The position numbers and the translations under genes were made by a program. The notes beneath the pieces were generated by a model. The model was given only the letters and a program-made list of their open reading frames with translations. It had not been told where the DNA came from and did not search any database. Below are positions 61,301-64,000 of a stretch of 64,000 nucleotides of DNA, piece by piece. This DNA is from Tubiluchus corallicola (lineage: Eukaryota; Priapulida; Priapulimorpha; Priapulimorphida; Tubiluchidae), in contig JAQGDQ010000532.1 in the NCBI GenBank assembly GCA_030141605.1, forward strand, positions 62,001 to 126,000, read 5' to 3'. Position 1 is the stretch's first letter, and each line of letters opens with the position of its first letter.

Positions 61301-63901
61301 TTCATTCACTCATTTGTGCCACCTTAACAAGCCAAGCTTTCAAGGTGTTATACGGCAACTCTTTTATTTGGTTAATTTGACTTCATCAACGTTTTTTTTA
61401 CCTATACTGTTTCTTTTTGTTTCAATAATATTGTATGTTGATGTATTGTATGTGTATTGCTGGAGTGAAATAAATTGATTGATTGTCTATCGAAAATGTT
61501 TATTGTTTAATCATGATTCTATGAAAATGCTTTAGTAAAACTTATTTGGAAACAGAAACTTTTGCAACTAAAAATTAGTTAAAAACAGGGAAGCAGGTGT
61601 TAACACAAGATCGCTACACTTTCATGTCACAGTATGCCAGGAATTTCCAACAAAAAAACTATCACGTCAGCTTCAACTGTTGACAAATGCAAATGATTGT
61701 AGCAGCTTAGAGAGGAAGAAAGGCAATTTAGAAGTATTTCCACAGAAAATTATTTTACTTAACTTTACTTACGATTATTGTCAAAATAGTAGCTCATACT
61801 TTAGCTTAGTTAATGAAGAGTGCACTACGAATGTTCTGATTATTTTTCCAAGCTTGACGCAATGTTATGTAAACTCATTACAAACTATTTGCTGTCAAAA
61901 TGGCTGTATCTAACTGTCATTGCAGCAAGTTTAGATTTTCAAGTTTTATACAGCCTTCTAGCTAATACAAGCTATGTGCGCATACGTAGGTGATACAATT
62001 TTTTTAGTTTTATGTAAGTAAGGGCTTTCTTGTGCTCTAACAAACAGAAAGTTGTAGCGTAGAAAAACACAATATGTTGATAAAACCGGCATACCTAACG
62101 TAACTTGCTTCTCATAAAATTTTCTGTAAGTAATTTGTGATGTAAAAATTAAAAATGTCTCCAGCTTTGGGCAGCAAGCATTCTTATTGGCCAGTTTTGG
62201 TCAGCACATTTGACTCTCATTAGAAGGCCACTGTAAGCGAGCTTAGTAATCTCCAACCTTATGCAAACATAAGCATAGCCATTAGTAGAGCTCACAACCA
62301 CACGATACTTACAGACTCTTTGACGCTTTGCTTCATTTCACGAAACTTTCGTTTCAACTCGTTATGGAACTGTCGCAAATCCTGTGACACCAGACGCTCG
62401 TGTAAGGACAAGGCACCATTCAAGATCTCAATCTATTCATTGTAATATAAATACATTAATGAAACAGTGCAAATTGAAAATACAAAATACAGTACAAAGC
62501 AGTTTCTTCAGTTTCCACGACAACCTACAGAATAAGATGCTTGTACTAGGTAAGAAAATAAATAAAGATTAAAAAAGGAAAAAACTGATAATAAGAGTAA
62601 ATAAATCTGAAAATTGTAGTCATCAAATTACGATTAATGAAATCTTGATATAATTGTAAAAGCATACCTGTTCATACATTGCTTGTTTTAACATAGCTAT
62701 GTACTCTACATCATCTGGATGCGATTGAATATACTCCGGTACAAAAAACGCCTGAAATTAACGCAATCGAGATGTTACTGGCCACACCAGTAAATGGTAC
62801 TTTATGCATTTCTCTATAAATATAATTGTTTTTTTTTATTTATTATTGTTATTACATTCAGTACACTATAATGACATTAAGCACACAGTGACATCAAAAT
62901 TATTACATCTACTGTATAAAATTCTTATGTTTCATACACTATCGTTATCATAAAAGAATAATTGTACTGCAGTGGGCTAGAGAAGCAAAGGCTTGTATAA
63001 GCCCACTATTATGTGAACCCGATAAAAAAAATGGATGACTGAAAAAAAAAGAACTGGGAGAAAGGTTAGATCACACAGGAAGGGTAGAAGGATGTGTTAG
63101 TGGAAATGGTAGGAAGAAAGATAATAGATTGCGCTATGTTGACATCAGCTCTAAAGATTTATCAATTTTGCATAATCTGTACCAGGATTGTGGTATGACT
63201 GCTGCAGTAGGTGTGGGAAATTAGGAAGTGTTGTACTTGTTGAGAATCATTGCTCTGTATTTCTTTTTAAATTTTTGAATTGGCTAAACAGTTTTTAATT
63301 CATCATTTATGTCATTCCAAAAATTTAGCAATGAGACCAAATCATCGTTTCTTTACTGCAGAGATTCTCGAATACGATATTTAATGTATGCAATTGTAAA
63401 AAGATAATGAAACAGAACATAATTCTGTTTTCGTGCATATGCTTTGCCCGTTAAGATTTCAAATACTCCGTAATGCATCATAAAACAGCAGAACGATTCT
63501 TTTATAATGCAGTAACAGTTAAACTTAGAAACTAGAATGCTCTGAAAATTGGGAATCAACCAGGATTTGAACCCAGAACAAAATGGCGTTGAGTGATATA
63601 CCCTGCCCAAATGAGCAGCTGTCGACCCACAAGGCCAAAACTGGTCTGATTCTCGTACTACTCAGCACATAAATCAGTCACAGCCACCCAGCCATAGTAA
63701 AAATCAACTAATTAATGATTAAGCTACAACTGAGCCTTAGTAGTATAAGTACAATATAGTCATACCGATTGAAATCTTTTGATTCCTCCGTTAACAGCTG
63801 CGTTGATCACTCCATCTAATTTCATGCTGAAACTTTTCAAATCGTCAATCATCCCACCTCGCTCTTGTCTCACGGCAACTGAGAGGTTGCTAATGTCCTC
63901 A
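52318..63901 (-). CDS. DOCK-family Rho-GEF, C-terminal part (DOCK3/4-like)
   Basis: Nine GT-AG exons, all in phase: 63901-63766, 62751-62668, 62432-62313, 60508-60360, 59811-59658, 57939-57894, 57281-57069, 53749-53658, 52908-52318. They give about 527 residues; the N-terminus lies beyond the right edge. Visible residues 1-113 are the end of the DHR-2/DOCKER domain, the lobe that exchanges nucleotide on Rac. The block GVINAAVNGGIKRFQSAFF, then PEYIQSHPDDVEYI and a long helix ending KRKFREMKQSVKES, follows the DOCK1-5 pattern; AAVNGGI is closest to DOCK3/4. The remaining ~410 residues are Ser-rich and disordered with SH3 ligands: PPLPPK (57105-57088, fits the Crk N-SH3 consensus PxLPxK), PAKPVR, PPVPDR, PPRPTK and PPVPVR. 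DOCK proteins of this group drive Rac activation and cell motility, and their tails bind Crk. The N-terminal SH3 and DHR-1 cannot be seen. Family assignment is firm; the exact orthologue is inferred. Confidence 0.85.
53159..53436. mobile_element. Short fold-back MITE
   Basis: The left end GCTAATGGCACATTCAG...ACTAGAGAGTTTTCT is matched in inverted orientation by AGAAAACTCGCTAGTCTGAC...GTGCCATAGC on the right. The interior holds repeated AGTAACTCA motifs. It lies in the last intron of the DOCK gene. No target duplication assigned. Confidence 0.6.
55497..56016. mobile_element. TIR element, copy 2 (GTGTGCTTGCA family)
   Basis: Same family and orientation as 43936-44571. The inverted repeat here extends about 30 bp: GTGTGCTTGCA then CGTCCATAAGT at the left, against the same order with a small insertion at the right. 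Non-coding. It lies in an intron of the DOCK gene. Confidence 0.75.
57523..57638 (-). mobile_element. Truncated 5S-rRNA-derived fragment
   Basis: On the minus strand CATCTGATCACCGAA, then AAGCAACGTAGAGCCTGG through GGTGCTGTAGGCTTG, match 5S rRNA from about nucleotide 35 to its end. The same ~29-bp 3' extension (GCGGGATGCCCACACTGTAT...) as in the SINE at 19.3-19.9 kb follows. The shared extension shows both come from one source. The 5' end has been lost. Confidence 0.75.
57640..57712 (+). mobile_element. Probable LINE 3' tail with (TCTTA)n
   Basis: GATGAAAATAAATATCTTAT followed by further CTTAT repeats abuts the truncated 5S fragment, as if a retrotransposon tail replaced its 5' end. Confidence 0.4.
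58017..58150. mobile_element. TIR element, copy 3, truncated
   Basis: TGTGTGCTTGCAAATCAAAA...CATAAGTCGGCATAGTTAAA and following sequence match the left end of copies 1 and 2. The right part is missing. Confidence 0.65.
58785..59045. repeat. 56-bp tandem repeat, about 4.7 copies
   Basis: Units of CAGCATGTAAAAACAATGTG, GGACAGAATTAAGCCAG and TTTATGCAGTACACATCCT, almost identical. They lie in an intron of the DOCK gene. Confidence 0.95.
60511..60524. promoter_or_regulatory. X-box-like motif (RFX type)
   Basis: GTAACCATAGCAAC fits the RFX consensus GTNRCC-N2-RGYAAC exactly. It ends 3 bp from a DOCK exon and overlaps its acceptor region. Function unknown. Confidence 0.25.
60700..61490 (+). mobile_element. 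5'-truncated non-LTR retrotransposon (CR1/L2/Rex1-like), end of ORF and 3' UTR
   Basis: A frame from about 60717 to 61109 reads ...QRKFVRILNNLSKRTT, LEDLVIYHLSIYMYKTYYNL, CRTNSARHFIKF, PNNWNKLSAQVK and SFKKYLKRTIFDSYL. This is the characteristic C-terminal region after the reverse transcriptase of CR1/L2-type LINEs. About 370 bp of 3' UTR follow, ending GTGAAATAAATTGATTGATTG, a short ATTG-repeat tail. It lies in a DOCK intron, antisense to the gene. The 5' part including the RT catalytic motif is missing. Confidence 0.8.
62830..63450 (-). mobile_element. Decayed non-LTR retrotransposon fragment
   Basis: On the minus strand, with frameshifts and stops, the translation reads ENYVLFHYLFTIAYIKYRIR-like, then LLNFWNDINDELK and IQKFKKKYRAMILNKY, a typical LINE ORF2 C-terminus. 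It is followed by a 3' UTR and an AATAAATAAA-type A-rich tail near 62830. First residues are approximate. It lies in a DOCK intron in the sense orientation. Confidence 0.5.
63540..63650 (-). repeat. tRNA-like sequence, probable SINE head
   Basis: On the minus strand GCTGCTCATTTGGGCAGG resembles an A-box and CTGGGTTCAAATCCTGG a near-perfect B-box, about 45 bp apart. The stems do not pair as in a working tRNA. Confidence 0.4.
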
Positions 63902-64000
63902 CTAAAAAAAGTGCAAATATTTATCCGTCGTGAATTCTTAGACTAACAATTATCAAGATTCTTTTACTGCAATTTTTACAAAACATGTTGTCTGGTATAT

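Overview
This is a eukaryotic, AT-rich, intron-rich window, almost certainly from an invertebrate metazoan. The evidence is GT-AG split genes with introns up to 5 kb, a DOCK-family Rho-GEF, 5S-rRNA- and tRNA-derived retroelements, non-LTR retrotransposon tails, cut-and-paste MITEs and abundant micro- and minisatellites. I cannot name the species. The 5S-like sequence would fit an early-branching animal, but that is weak evidence. Most of the window is intronic or intergenic.

Left end (1-2.6 kb): a minus-strand open frame of 771 codons starts at 2315 and runs off the left edge. It encodes a serine-rich, mostly disordered protein that I do not recognise, with a FFAT-like VAP-binding motif at residues 19-25. 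A palindromic CRE overlapping an E-box lies about 240 bp upstream. From 2.6 to 30.6 kb I see no convincing gene. This stretch holds a tRNA-derived SINE (about 6.07-6.36 kb), a 5S-rRNA-derived SINE (19.33-19.89 kb), and many microsatellites and degenerate minisatellites.

Middle (30.6-48.8 kb): a small basic/Ser-Thr-rich protein starts on the minus strand at 31007 in two exons and may continue. On the plus strand, a nine-exon gene (33943-48563, 361 aa, all phases consistent) encodes a zinc-free MDR quinone oxidoreductase, most like quinone oxidoreductase-like protein 2, with a probable mitochondrial presequence. Its introns hold a 3.24-kb fold-back element with about 0.5-kb inverted arms flanked by TTAA, a pogo-like MITE, a TIR element also found elsewhere in the window, a hAT-like element and several minisatellites. 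A diverged but open, phase-compatible copy of exon 7 (47169-47310) sits in intron 7 and looks like a mutually exclusive alternative exon.

Right end (49.5-64 kb): a 53-bp satellite of about 28 copies with higher-order structure fills the gap between two convergent genes. Then comes the 3' part of a minus-strand DOCK gene (nine exons, 63901 to 52318). It encodes the C-terminal end of the DHR-2/DOCKER Rac-GEF domain, closest to DOCK3/4, followed by a Ser-rich, proline-rich tail with a Crk-type SH3 ligand. Its introns carry two LINE fragments, another 5S-derived fragment, copies of the TIR element and a 56-bp minisatellite.
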